Shown: positions 34,950-47,795 of the stretch, one piece after another | How positions within the stretch are numbered: position 1 is the stretch's first letter | Layout: every line of letters starts with the position of its first letter | DNA from: Undaria pinnatifida | Taxonomy: Eukaryota > Sar > Phaeophyceae > Laminariales > Alariaceae | Length of the DNA: 64,000 nt | Direction: 5' to 3' | Assembly (NCBI GenBank): GCA_012845835.1 | Contig: JABAKD010000028.1 | Location: 813,501 to 877,500, forward strand | Program-made: the position numbers and the translations under genes | Notes under the pieces: model-generated | Databases searched by the model: none | The model's input: the letters and a program-made list of their open reading frames with translations, nothing else | Told to the model about the DNA's origin: nothing

Positions 34950-35077
34950 TCACGAAACTGCGTCGGCCAGCTCGCCCTGTTCCTGCTTCTCGCGGATGAG
35001 CATCATCAGGTCGGCATTCAGCTCCAGCAACTCGTTCTCGTTCATCGACATAGTTTGCGGTGGTTCCAGCCATATCC
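34950..35077 (-). CDS. Terminal exon of an unrecognised gene
   Basis: From acceptor CTCAG|GG at 35077 (phase 1) the minus strand reads IWLEPPQTMSMNENELLELN, then ADLMMLIREKQEQGELADAV, S and a TGA stop ending at 34950. The acidic, heptad-like leucine spacing suggests a short coiled coil at a protein C-terminus. Upstream exons were not identified; a free-standing 33-residue ORF from the MSMNE methionine is the alternative. A competing frame through the same DNA is longer but less protein-like. Confidence 0.5.
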
Positions 35078-36316
35078 CTGAGCTGTGAGAAGGGTCGAGA
35101 GTTGAGTAGGTGAGCAGGGCTGCACAACGCAGAAATTGGGAGTTGTAAAGACTTGGGAAGCACCATGGTTAGGGCCGCCAAACGTCTCAAAACGCAGCAA
35201 AACGAGCCTGTCGGCCCCGCAGCACCAGGCAAGGCGCAGCAGCAGCAAGCATGGTGGTACGTGCAGCCAGGGTTCTCAGTGGCCAGTGCCGTCACTTCTC
35301 TGGAAGGTGAGTAATTGTGTAGGCATTGCGCTCTGCTTGCGTCCGGATGGACCATTGCACAGGTTGCACTCAAAGTTTGCCTATCTGCAGCTTGCTGTGC
35401 TGCTACTGCTGTTGCGCGGCTATTAGCTACTACAGATCGAGATAGTACACCTCCTGAAGTGCATGTTGCTGCTGGTATCCTGTCTGTCCGTATACGAGTA
35501 CAAGCATCCAAGACAACTCGTGATGCGGCAATCGGTAAACAGTAGTCCGGCAATCACGCTTTCAATTGGGCGCAAGATGCTGGCGCATGTGAAGACCCCC
35601 GGTCTCTGGTCTGGCTTTAAATTTCCAGTTCCTTATTTCCGCGATGATTAGACTACGTACATACCTATTGTTTGTTGTTGTTGTTGCCTCACATTAACTC
35701 GCATAATGAAGTCCGTGGTCACAGGACACGCTCCAGTCACTCTGGAGCTGAGGAATACCCCAGGGAAAAACACAAACAACCCAAGGTGGTGCACGCATAT
35801 ATCACAGCTGACGCAATTCATGCCTCCACCAGAAACATATAAAAGTGAAATCGGGAGTCAGTCTATACCAGGTACTGGTCACCTGTACCGTCAAAAGAGT
35901 CCGTTTCACAGCGCCAGATCTGGTACACAGAACACAGCATTACCGGACACTAGTAATATTGACAAGCACCTATCAGGTATAAGGAAAAGGGTGCTGGTGA
36001 TAAGAAAGGCAGGCTGACATAGCATATCCCCCGTACGAGCGTACGTTGTCTGCATGATAGAGCCGCTGCTGGGTGCTGAATTATGAATGGGGTTATGCGT
36101 TATGCGAGCGCAAGCGCAAACGAGCGCTGAATGTAAGTGTATATTTGCATTTATTGCGAGTTTTCTAATTTACACCACGCCAATAATATGGCCCCCTTTC
36201 GAGATTGCTGTTGGGACCGCCGGCCGGAATTCTACTTTTCATCGAAACGCACACAAGCTGACGATAGTTAAATAATCCCGTTGCGGGAGTTCATAGCGGC
36301 AGCTATAATATCTCAG

Positions 36317-39300
36317 GCCCCCTCCGTGCGTCTCCCTTGTCCCGACTCCTGGCAGGCGCTGCGGCGGTCCAGCTCGCAGCCCGCAGCAACAGGCCCAACA
36401 CCCCCACCACTACCACGCCCCGCCGGCTCCGACACCTCCGGCACCGTTTCCGTCGCGACGCCTCGCCACGACAGCAGCAGCAGCGCCATCATCGTCGTCA
36501 TCGTCGTCGCTGTTGCCGTTGTCGGATAGCTGGGTGCTGGTTCAATCGCCCCTGGCTCGGCTGGTGCTGACGCTGGGCCGGCGGCGGGAGCACGCGAGGT
36601 TCGTGCGGGTAGCGATAACGGCCGTCTCTGCGAGAACGTTGAGTGGCGGTGCTCACTGCAAACCTTGGGGAGACGTCCGTTTTAGCAATCCCTCCGCCCG
36701 AGGCAGCTGCAGCAGCAGAAGCAGCAGCAGCAGCAGCGGTGGTGGTGGTGGCGGCGGCGGCGGCGGCGGTGGCAGCGGCGAGGGAAGCCAAGAGGGCGTC
36801 GGGCTTGTCGAAACAACCGCGGCAGCAGCAGCGAACGTAGGTGATGGCGGGGGCGGGATAAGTGCAACCCGCTATGTCGGCGCGCGCTGGAATGGTAGCC
36901 GTGCCACCGCGATCGGGTCGTCGGGGCGCGGGAGGTTACGGGGGGGGCGCGCAGCAAGTGGCAGCAGTGGAGAGAGCAGCAACAGCGGCAGCAAGAGCAG
37001 CAGCAGCCGGCGTGTGGGAGACGGGGGAGACGGGAAAGCGACCGACAAGGTGTGACGGCGGCGGGTCCCTTCGGGGTGTGATTCCTCCTAGATTTTGGGC
37101 AAAAACCGCCCCATGTATATACCGGTAGTCGCGCTTGTATGAACCGGTAGTAAATGCCGGGATAGTGGCACCTGGTTTACTTCAATCAGGTGGGAACAAT
37201 GTAGCAACAATGCACGTTACTCGTGTGTGCTGTCCAAGAAACAGAATAGCAGCCGTCAACGGACGTCAACTATCAATATGCTTTGACGGCTGTCGGGCTT
37301 GCATGTCGCTGACTCTAGCGCCAGCTCCAAGATGGCCACTGCGGCAGCACTCTACTCTACAGGGTGGAGCTATGGTGTAGTAGTAGTAGCAGTGATAATA
37401 GTATTAATAGCAGCAACAGGAGTATCAGTGGTATAAGGGCAGCATGTACTAGTAGTAGTAGTGGTGGTGGTAGCAGCGACAGCAGTCGTATAGTGGTGTT
37501 TATATTTATAGTATAGCGCATGTCACAGCATCACAGCATCACTGCTTGTGACTGCCAGCAATATAGGAGCTAGCGCTGCCGTGCTACACCGATCGCAATG
37601 ACGCAAAAATGCTATCGGTACGTACGTACCAGGTACAGTATATGCGTCGAAAAAGCATCAGTACCAAACGAAGTTTCAAAGTTTAGCGGCAGAGCTCCGC
37701 CTCTCTCTCTTTAATAAAACTCTTTTTTTTTACTGAGCATTTGCTTTTTTGGTTATTTGGTTGGTCTACTCGACTATTTCGGACTGATATTTTCGTATGT
37801 ACCTGGTATATGGTTTTGATTTTTGTGTGAAGGAACCAGGTATTTTACTATTTGGTTGCGCAACGTAACTGCCTCGACACTTGATTTTATTGTTTTTATC
37901 GTGCAGGAGTCTTCTCGAGTCTGGACCGTCCCCAACATCATCACCGTCGGAAGGATTTGCTTCTGCCCTGTCCTCGCGGGCCTCATCGTCACATCTCAGC
38001 ACGAACTCGCTCTCGCCGGTGAGAAAAATCCCAGGAAAATCCCAGGAAAATAATTGGCTGATGGTGACAGCACCGAAGAGGCGCAGGGGGTATTCCTTGC
38101 GCGACTGCGGAGCATTCTTGTTTGTGTCTATTCCCTTTGCAGAGTAACGTTGCGGTACTGTACCAGTGTTGTGTAGGACGGTAAATACGGTGTTACGCCC
38201 TACAGAAGCAGCAGTAGTAGTGGTAGTTGTTTGTGGGTGTGCTTGTGGTCGACGTCGCTGTCCGACCATCTCACGATTCTCAACTATTTGTTTTCAATTC
38301 GTCTCTGCAGGGTTGCTAGCGGCGAGCTTGACGGACTGGCTCGACGGTTACATCGCACGGAAGTGGAACCAAAAGGTACGCACATGAGACAAATCACGGT
38401 CTGGATGGTCTACTTTCAATAGTATTATATATCCCATGTCTGTCGTTATAACTCGCTGTGCGAGATCTGAGTATCACAGATCCAACCCAGAAAACATGTG
38501 CTAGATCGTTGTAATCAGCTCTCACTCGACATCATCTATAGGCCATGCAAATCATATAGACGAGGGACCTATCTGCCCTGACAAGTGTCAATGAATAGGA
38601 TCTGATCTATCCGACGCGTGAAAAGGTGATAAACGCCTTCCACGTACGGCAACACTGACCTGCAGAACTGTAACCCCAAGCTAACGGTACGCGCGCATCA
38701 CTACGTACTGCAGCAAGGACGACAAACATTGACACGCACTCTTGGACATAGTAGCCTCTATCATGTCAGTGGGGGGAGAGATAACAGCTACTAAACCGTG
38801 GCGTCCTCCAGTCTCGAGCGCAAGAGGTGTCCCACAAAAGCTGCGGCATTTTTTGTAGGGCGGCAGTGCTGTGCCGCTGAGTCGCTCGGCCGTGGCGGCT
38901 GTTATTTACTGCTGATCAACGACCCGTTTATGGTAGACTCCCCTTACCCTCCTTCTCCATCCTCTCCACCCGCCGCCCCATCTCTTTCGCCTAAGAACCA
39001 ACCGCCCCTTACCCTCCGCCTCCGTCCCTCTCACTCTCCCGTCGTGCCCTCCGCATTTCCTGTTCCGTCCGTTTCCCTTCGCGGTGCCTGCTGTCGCCAT
39101 TGTGCTGTCGCAATTGTGCCGTCGTGATCGTCATCTTCACTATTTATCGCCGCTGTCGTCATCATCGTCATCATCACCATCACCATTTCCATCGTTATCA
39201 TCATCATCGTTATTATCGTCATTATCGTCATCGTCGTCATCGTCATCATTATTATCATCATCATCGTCATCATCACCATCATCATCATCACCACCACCGT

Positions 39301-39413
39301 GTCCATCGTTATCATCATCGTCATTATCATCATCATCATCATCATCATCGTCATCATCATCATCGTCATCATCGTCATCATCATCGTCATCATCGTCATC
39401 ATCATCATCATCG

Positions 39414-39444
<31 letters not shown>

Positions 39445-42400
39445 TACCATCGTCATCATCATCATCATCATCATCACCATCACCATCATATCATTATCAT
39501 CATCATCATCATCGCCATCATCATTATCGTCATAATCTCCATCACGATCACCACCATCATCACCATCATCATCGTCATTACGATCATCATCTGTACCCGC
39601 TATAGTCGGTGTTGGGAGGGTTCTTAGACCCCCTGGCGGACAAGATTATGGTTACGACGGTGGCTTTGGCGTTGGGGCAGCAGGGGATCGTACCCGCCAC
39701 TCTCGTGGTGAGGAGGAAGCGACGGGGGGGGGGTGCTCGTTCCATGCATGATCGTAGCCGTATGACCATAGACCGTCGAAAGGGGGGGGGGCAGAAAGTA
39801 ATGGAAAGGAGGGGAAAGGGATTGAGGAGAGGGAGGGAGGATTATTTGGAGGCATGTAAGGTCCGCGTTGGGCCGTGCTGCCGTAAGCGTCACCCCTCCC
39901 TTCCCCTCCTCTCCCCTTTTCATTTGTCTTGACGCGGTGTATGACCGACCCTCCTGCGTCCTTGCTTCCTTCCTTCCTTGCTTGCTCGCTCGCTTGAAAA
40001 TCGAATCGATTCCTTCCTCTCCCCTTCCTTTGTTCCCCCCTCCATCCCCTCCTCCCTCTCCCCCCCCTCCCCCTCCCCCGCCCCTCTTCCCTCTGTCCCT
40101 TCTGCCCTCCCTCCCTCCCTCGCTCCCTCCCTCCTTCCCTCCCTCCCTCCTTCCCTCCCTCCCTCCCTTGCCTGCTTTCTTGCCACGGAATGCTCCAGGC
40201 GGTGATGGTGGGCCGCGACGCGCTCCTGATCTTGGGCTCGCTGGCCTACCGGTACAAGACGAGGAGAGACGGCGACGCGTTTTTCGACCCGGATTCCCTG
40301 GACTACAAGGTCACTCCGAGCACCCTGAGCAAGGCAAGCAAACCTGCTGCTTGTGTGTGCGGTGGCGGTGATGTTGGTTGGGGTGTACGTTGGTGGGGGT
40401 GGGGGGGTGTTGTTAATGTTGGTGTTGGTGTCGGTGTTCTTATTCTTGTTCTTGTTGCTGCCGACGTCGTTGCTGTTGGTGTTGCTGCTTCTGCTGCGTC
40501 TGTGCCCATTATGGTGTTGTTGCTATTGTCACTGTTGCTTTAGCCTGACATTATAAGCGCTTACTCCGTCACATCTCCTACCTACAACGGTAGTCCTCGA
40601 TTGTTCTGTCAACCGTGGTACTCGATGTTTCTATCAACCATGGCCCTCGATATTTTTGTCAATCGTGGTTGTCGATCGCTCTGTCAAGCGTAGTCCTCAA
40701 CGTTTCTGTCAACGTGGTCCTCGATCTCTTTGTCAACCATAGTCCTCGAAAAAAGTGTCAACCATGGGCGTCGATGTTTTTTGTTAACCATGGTCCTTAA
40801 TCGTTAGGTTAACATGATCCTCAATGACTCCGTCAACCGTGGAAACTCGATCGCTCTATCAACCATGGCCCTCGGTTTTTTTTTTATGGACCATGGTCAT
40901 CGATCGTTCCTTCTGTCAGGTAAACACCGTCCTCCAGTTCGGAACGCTCTGGCTGGGGCTGACGAACGCCGTCTACCTCGTGCCCGGTGACGCCATATTC
41001 TCTGCCCTCTGGTGAGGGATATTTATGCATATACATCGCGGGGGGAGGGGACGCGGGGGCGTAATCGCGGTGCTTTCGCGATGCCAGTTGTTCCCTGAGG
41101 CTAGCTGTGTTGTGGGGTGGAAAGGAAAAAAGAGGGAACAGCTCGGACAAATATAGCACATGTCGGACAGATCATGTATCCCCACTTTATGATGTAGAAA
41201 AATATCTGTTTGGTCTAACTCATGTTACCCAGTGGGAGCCGTACGATCTGCATGATCTAGCACACATTTCCTGGGTTAGATCTGTACTGCACAGATCCCG
41301 CACAATATCTTATAACGGCAGATACAAGATCTATCGATGATGATTTTGATGGTCTAGATCGTAGTATGTCTGAGGTGTGGAATACTGTACCGTAGTGGGG
41401 AAGGGGGGGGGGCATGCCTATCGTCACGCGTGGGCACGTGCCCCAGCGCTAAACGTCACGTAGGGCAGTAAAGCCGGTGGAGACTCGCGTGTGTGTATTT
41501 TTCCTGACACTGATCAGCCGACCCCGCCCCCCCCCTCTCCCCTAACTCCTTTCACCACACGCATCCTTACCGTGTACCCTCCAGGAACAACACGTTTCGT
41601 ACCAAGTCGGCGTTACAGCCGGAAGAGACTTTTGTGTTCCTTTTTTTTTTTCATTGATCAGTCAAAACACCCCCCCTGACATTAATCAACCGACCCCCCC
41701 CCCCCCCCCCGCCCTGACATGAATGAGTCGCCCCCCCCCCGACGTTAATCACCCCCCGCCCCCCGTCCCCTAACCCCTTCCACCACACGCATCACCCTCC
41801 CTTGTGAAACCCCCCCGGGGGAATTTTCACTACTGCGTTTGCAGCGTGGGGACGGGGGCGGCGACTTTGGCGTCAGGAGCCAATTACCTGCTTGTCTCCG
41901 GCTTAAAACCAAAGGGAAAGATAGGGGAACGCCTCATGGTTCAAAGGGAACACCTTCAAGAGCGGTACCGCAAGAGGGAGGTTTTGGTGCGGGAGCGGAT
42001 GGGCGTTGGGCGGGAGCGCATGCGGGCTAGACAGGTATGAGGGGTGGTTTGTTTTTTGTGGGTGTCTTAAGATGAGGGCGAGGGAAAAAGCCTGGTTATT
42101 TTTTTCTTTTTCTTGCTTTTCTTGTGCGTTTACTTTTTTGGCGAGTTTTTTTTTTGGGGGGGAGAGAATAAGATTTCTTGTTTGGGTTTCTCTTGTGTGG
42201 TTGTTTTCGACTGCAAGAGTTTTGGTGAGGGTCAGATTTATTTATTTCTTGTGTTTGGTTTAGCGAGAGTTCTTATTTGCGGGCGGAGACAAGGGGCCTA
42301 AAACAAAACTCACCTCCCTCTTCTCTCTCCTACGTTTTGTTACTTACAAGTCGCATTCTCGCCGTGCTCTCTGTCTGTCTGTCCGTCTATCCGGCTGTCT

Positions 42401-42636
42401 GTCCGTCCGTCCGTCCGTCCGTCCTGTCTGCCTGCCCGCCTGTCTCTCTGTCTCTGTCTCTGTCTCTCTTTTCCCCTTTCTGTCCGATTGTTTGTCGGCA
42501 GTGCGAGTTCAATGACAAGCTGAAGGCCAGGCGAAGGGTAGTGGCGGGTGCCCTGAAGGACCGCATCAATCGCGGCAGGCAGGGCACCGCCGTCACGGGA
42601 GCGGGTGCTAAGAGCCGTTTCAACAAAGGCGGCTAA
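36317..42636 (+). CDS. Cardiolipin synthase / CDP-alcohol phosphatidyltransferase (first exon missing)
   Basis: Plus-strand exons: 36317-37052, 37907-38018, 38311-38375, 39606-39707, 40199-40333, 40920-41011, 41845-42034, 42502-42636. Phases match; at least 521 residues. The enzyme joins CDP-diacylglycerol and phosphatidylglycerol in the mitochondrial inner membrane (family knowledge). Visible: SRVWTVPNIITVGRICFCPV, then the catalytic motif D-x2-DG-x2-AR-x8-G-x3-D-x3-D split over two exons (TDWLDGYIARKWNQK | SVLGGFLDPLADKIM), AVMVGRDALLILGSLAYRY, TPSTLSK | VNTVLQFGTLWLGLTNA, GAATLASGANYLLVSGLKPK. A charged Arg/Lys/Glu C-terminal tail follows (about 100 residues, ending KSRFNKGG), longer than I expect. 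The first listed exon is Ser/Gly/Ala-rich (RRLATTAAAAPSSSSS), compatible with a targeting region, has no ATG, and needs an upstream exon in phase 2. Its start is the least certain boundary. The intron after 40333 has a GC donor (AAG|GCAAGC). PGP synthase is the main alternative; KVNT and the G-F-L-D-P-L-A-D spacing favour cardiolipin synthase. Confidence 0.88.
39130..39590. repeat. (ATC/GTC)n microsatellite, about 460 bp
   Basis: Almost pure CAT/CGT triplets up to 15 bp before the acceptor at 39604-39605 of cardiolipin synthase. ORFs of Ser, His, Ile or Met homopolymer are artefacts. Confidence 0.95.
39733..39778 (+). repeat. Dispersed repeat family A, truncated copy
   Basis: Only the first part of the core is present (CCATGCATGATCGTAGCC, TATGACCATAGACC), after a G-run. 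It lies in a cardiolipin synthase intron, just 25 bp past the donor at 39708. Confidence 0.7.
39960..40175. repeat. Pyrimidine-rich (CCTT/CCTC)n tract
   Basis: CCTTCC/CCTCCC runs directly upstream of the acceptor at 40197-40198, mirroring the CCTC tract before the last carrier exon. Confidence 0.85.
40590..40905. repeat. Minisatellite of about 25-30-bp units in a cardiolipin synthase intron
   Basis: GTCCTCGAT-TTTCTGTCAACCATG-like units recur about eleven times between the GC donor at 40334 and the acceptor at 40918-40919. Confidence 0.8.
42355..42480. repeat. (GTCCGTCT)-type simple repeat
   Basis: GTCTGTCC/GTCCGTCC/CTGTCTCT runs in the last cardiolipin synthase intron. Confidence 0.85.
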
Positions 42637-44284
42637 CAGCGTTGAGGTAAGTCGCCGTTGCACTACAGTACAGCACACTTACGTAACGAGAAACAGAAAA
42701 AATGACCCAAGCTGGATTTCCTAGTTGGAAAAGGGTGCGTTGTACACTAAATTGCGTATAACGTCTCCGGGATTTATAAGTGCCTGTAAATACGAGCGTG
42801 TAATAGGTATTTCTTATTATCTTGGCGGGAGCCGTTATACGGCACCGGGATTTATCATATTCCTGTAAACATCGGCATACCTTTTTTCTTATTAACTTGT
42901 CGGGAGCGTCGCGTGATACGATAGTGCAGTCCCAATTTGGGGGCAAATCACTTGAAAATAGGCTCAAATATAGGGTTCTGTACACTGCAGTACTAGAGGG
43001 GTTAAGAATATAGCGATTTTGGGGGAAATATTTTCTGCATGACGGGGCTCCTTAGGCCACTGTTTGTGGTACCCCGATGTAGGCCATAGATCTTAATTCA
43101 AACAAGATTCGCGTACAGTAAGGTATGTGTACACTGCATGTGGAGACGAATGTTGTTTCTGACAATTCCAAGATCGGAAAATCCACCGAAAAGGGGTGTT
43201 TCGTCCCGATCTCAGCCTGAGATCGGGACAAGGCATTTCTTCTCCAGATGTTGTCGAGTTCGGCCGCAAATTTGCCCCCGCGCGCACACACGCACAGAAC
43301 AGCAGCAATTCGCGAAGATGCGGCAGCCCCCTGGGCCATTTGCGGAGCAGCTGCCGCTTGACCCTCGCACACCTCGATCGCCATGGTCTGTAGCGTGTTG
43401 TGGCGCTGCGGCGCGTTTGTGTGTGTCGTGTGTTTCGGCTTTTTGAAATCGTGCAACCACCCCTCTGAAAAATGCCAACGAACATGTTGAACATTGCTGT
43501 TCGCTTCTGCATCTAGACTCGTTTTTACCATACACACTGTTTGGAAATGTTACGTCGGCATCTTGAGCTTTAGGCGGCGAAACGAATGTCAGGAACGTCT
43601 GTGGCCTGGATCGGGGTACCATAAACAATGGCCTTGACCCATCTTAACCCAAATTCGTCGGAACAGTGTAATTTTTGTTTTTGCAACATGATTTTTTTCT
43701 TGTACCCGGGCCACGGGTTTTGTTCGTCGGGTTGCGCTCTAGGTTTTGCCCTGTAAGGCAGTTTTCGGGTGAGGTCTAGAGTTTTATCAAGTGGGGTTAT
43801 GAAGCTCGGAAATGAAGTGGTGCACCTTTTTGCTGTAGCGTGTGCCGAGCCGTTACACTGAAGCCAGTGTAGAAGGCACCGTATCCCGGCTGAGATACCC
43901 ACCGTGGGTTAGTACGTATGTTTGTCAGTATTTCTGGTTCTTTAGTAGGTGTCATGTACTGTATGATGCCGTCGATACATTAAGCCCCCGAAATATGTAG
44001 GTTTTGAGATGTGTAGCCAATGAGGTAGCCGCTAAGGTATCCATGGAGATAAGTCCCGTTGAAACCGTCGATTTGAATTGTGGCGTGTTGTTATTTTGTG
44101 TCGCCTCCCGCGAAAGCAGAGAGTTCGTTGCGTGTCATCGTTTTTTTGTTCAACATTTTTTGTGCTTATACCCTTTTTTTTTCTTGTGGCGGTTACATTT
44201 TCAGGATCAGGAAGGAAGGTTTCGCCGTGCATCGTTGCCGCGCCACGATTCCGAGCTGAGGGGCGCCTCTGAGTTTCGCGTCTT

Positions 44285-44346
44285 CTTGGGCTGTGGTGGT
44301 GGTGGTTGTGGTAGTGGTGGTGGTGGTGGTGGTTGTGGCGGCGGCT

Positions 44347-44380
<34 letters not shown>

Positions 44381-44545
44381 TGGCGGTAATGGCGGTGGCG
44401 GTGGCGGTGGTGGTGGTGGTGGTGGAGGCAGTGATGGTGGTGTTGGTGGCGCCGGCGATGGTGATGGTGATAGTGACGGTGGTGGTAGTAAATGTTGTGA
44501 TGGGGGCGGTAGTGGTGGCGGTGGTAGCGACGGTGGTCGGGCAAT
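44285..44545. repeat. (GGT/GGC)n tract
   Basis: Imperfect GGT, GGC and GTG triplets over 260 bp; encodes poly-Gly, poly-Val or poly-Pro in different frames. Read as simple sequence rather than an exon. Confidence 0.8.
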
Positions 44546-45354
44546 GACGTGTGCTCCGACCACGAAGTATCGTCAGTGTTGAACGTCACACGCCGGCATG
44601 AAACATCAAATTGGGGGGCTATGGCGTGGAAGAGAGTGCGGGGGCGGTGCAGGGGCGTCGTGTGTGTCGCTTGAAACTGTGTGAGTGTGCGATTAGCAAT
44701 CGAATCGAGAAGCCGCTTGCCTCTTGTCATTTTTTCAGCTTGCTACCGCATCGTATCGTCGGTCCATGCTCGGTTTCTTCTTATTCCTTTTTGTTTTTCT
44801 TGTGCTATCGCCAATTTAGCTCCCCCCCCGTCTCTCTTCTTCCCCCCCAGTCTCATGTGCTCCGCTTCTTGGTCGCCGCTTACCACAGCCTAATGCAAAA
44901 GCGGCCCTTTAGTCTAGCGGTAAAATGGACACACACACGTACCGTCACTTGGTACAATAGTAGCTAGGCGATCTCCCAGACGGCGAGGTGATTGTTGGTG
45001 TTGTGTTTGTTGTGTTGATTGCGCCCCCGCCATCACGTGTTTTTTAGGAGCTTTGCTCCTTTTCTACTTTCGTTTTCTGGTTTTTAGTCGGTGACGCAAG
45101 GCGAAACAAATCGAAAATACTGGGGGCGGGGGGAGAAAGAATGGAGGCGATGGAGGGGGGGGGTGTACTCAGGCGATGGGGGGATGGAGTTTTTGTGGCT
45201 CCGTCGAGCCAATGTGGAGATTAGCTCATTGATACGGTTGTTATTCATACGGTTTTGGTGTTCCGCTAGATGGGGGCGTGTGTTACACGGGGGGGGGGGG
45301 GGGAGGGGCAGCTCTGATTGGTTCCAAATGTCGTGTTGGCGGAAGGACTGACAG

Positions 45355-45445
45355 TAAGTACGGTAGTAGTATAGAGGTCCGTCTATAGTGCCTGTATTTC
45401 CCTCTATAGTGCACATACCGGCACTATAGAGGAGCCACTACTGTA
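45355..45445. mobile_element. MITE-like family C, short copy
   Basis: A compact palindrome: TAGTAGTATAGAGGTCCGTC then TATAGTGCCTGTATTT facing GTGCACATACCGGCACTATA then GAGGAGCCACTACTGTA. Only the two inverted ends remain. Confidence 0.7.
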
Positions 45446-46502
45446 ATAGGTTCATTTGTGGCACTGCTATTGTTGTGTAAGCTGAATAGCAGCTTCCGGA
45501 GCGTTGACTTGTGCCATCGAGCGTTCGCTATGTACGATTCGGACATGGAGTTCACTGGAAAGTTAACCGGTCTAAACTACGTAGATTGTTGCATCCATCG
45601 TCATATATTGCCATGGGGGAGGGTGGGGGGCACACAGACCGGATTGCGAGAAGACATGAGATTTTGAGCTACCCGCTGTACTGTGAAATAGATATCAGGC
45701 ACCCCCAGATAGCAATTAATACTGTAGTTCCGTGATTGGCTGGTTGGCTGGGGTTGCCGCCGGCATAAGGGGAGCGCTTGTTCCCATATGTCGTTTGCTG
45801 CTTTGTCAGCGCGAGGCAGGCGCGTTTTGTTCGTTTTTTTCGTCGTGTTTTTTGTTTTCGCGCTCAGAAGTGGAAACACGTAAGCGCGCATCAACTTATT
45901 TTTTCCTTCCTCTTTTCTGTTTGTCGTGTTTTGCGCTTTCGAGATCGGTTTGAGTACACGAAAGCGCGTATGTCCTTTCCTATCGTTTATATTTTCTTGT
46001 GTTTGTCGTGTTTTTGAGCTCGGAAACGGAGACACGCGCGCTTCTCACTTTATTGGTGGAGTTAGTATAGTAGTAGTAGTGGTTCCCCAGCGGTACGCTG
46101 GGATCTTTAGAAGCAGGATAGAGTAGATGTCGCTGTACGTAGGGACTCGCGCTGGTGGGTTTTTGTCTCTGTCGCCAGCTGTGCTGTGTTTGCTGGTGGA
46201 GGGAATAAAAACATGTACTGGTACCTGATGCATATGCAGCAGCGACTACCTCGATATAAGAAACCCTTTTGACAAACCGAAGAAAACACATGGCTCTTAT
46301 CTGTAGTGGGCAATATATGGATGTTTGGTATGGCTGGAGTTATCCCATGCTAGGGGGTGCAGCAGAGGATTCCGAGCTTCTAGCACGAGGAGGAGCTCAA
46401 GATATCACCCGAACACACGACTGACTTCGAAGATAATCGTTCCCGGTACCCCGACCATCGTTTCTAGATGCGCTACGAGTCCTACACAAACATACTCGTA
46501 AA

Positions 46503-46775
46503 ATTATCGTAGAGGTGCACCACGTTTTTTCTGAGGTTCCTCGATTTTAAAACTTAATACCTCTCCCCAAAACCGACTTGGAGAAAACTAAAGCTGCTAC
46601 CGGATGAAAAATCCCATGGCCTTGGTACCCAACCAAAATATACAATATATATGGCCAATTTTCGACCTTTTTGGGTTGGGGGGGCGCCGTCATTCAGAAA
46701 AGATTTCAAAAGAAAGTGCCAACCTCTATGGTAGCATGCATCACCGATAAATTCACACTCTTGGAAGAGCTCAAC
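46503..46775. repeat. Dispersed repeat family B copy
   Basis: Starts CGTAGAGGTGCACCACG and TTTTTTCTGAGGTTCCTC, has CTGCTACCGGATGAAAAATC and CCATGGCCTTGGTACC, and ends CGCCGTCATTCAGAAAAGAT with CAACCTCTATGGTAGCATGC. The ends are inverted relative to each other. Confidence 0.75.
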
Positions 46776-47338
46776 CGGTCAGAAGCATTTGGCCTGGGCA
46801 AATCGTGCAGACCCCTACAACCGTGACATGACTCGATTTTTTTGCCCTTTTAGCACCGCACTCCCCACTTGGGGGCAAAACACTTGGAGTTAGACTACGG
46901 CGACATTTTTGGGATTTGGAAATGGGTCAAGACCCGAGTGCTCTTATATTGGGCGTTCTTAAGTCGGGGTAACCATTTTCATTTTTTTTCGGCGTTGTTC
47001 GGTCGGGCGGCGCGAGAGTCCGTCTTGGCTCGGCTCGCAACAGGGTCCCCCTGTTCCTCAATTTAATGGTGTTTTCTAATCTGCGAGCGAAACCTCCGAG
47101 CAGATGACTGTCTGACTGTCTCGACCTAAAAGCTAAAACGCCATAAAACGGCATACATCTGTGGTGGCTAGGCCTGTTTACGGTAGCTAAATGGTTAACA
47201 AGCCACTCAACACCAAACAGATCGCCTACACAACGGTGTTTTGTTGGCAGTGAGTGATGCAGAATCGCCGGTGCGAGTGTGCCTGGAAATCCGACGGTGA
47301 AAATGGGTCAGAAATGCTTTGGCCCAAAAGGTCCAATA

Positions 47339-47795
<457 letters not shown>

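Noticed and set aside
34870-35553. 227-codon minus ORF
   Set aside because: Reads in a different frame from the better-supported terminal exon 35077-34950 and looks compositionally random.
39031-39627. Ser/His/Ile/Met homopolymer ORFs of 150-175 codons
   Set aside because: Products of the (ATC/GTC)n microsatellite inside a cardiolipin synthase intron.
44004-44582. Gly-rich 192-codon ORF
   Set aside because: Mostly a (GGT)n tract with no complex islands and no convincing splice partners.
44900-44965. tRNA-like TTTAGTCTAGCGGTAAAATG
   Set aside because: No T-arm follows; probably chance or an old SINE fragment.
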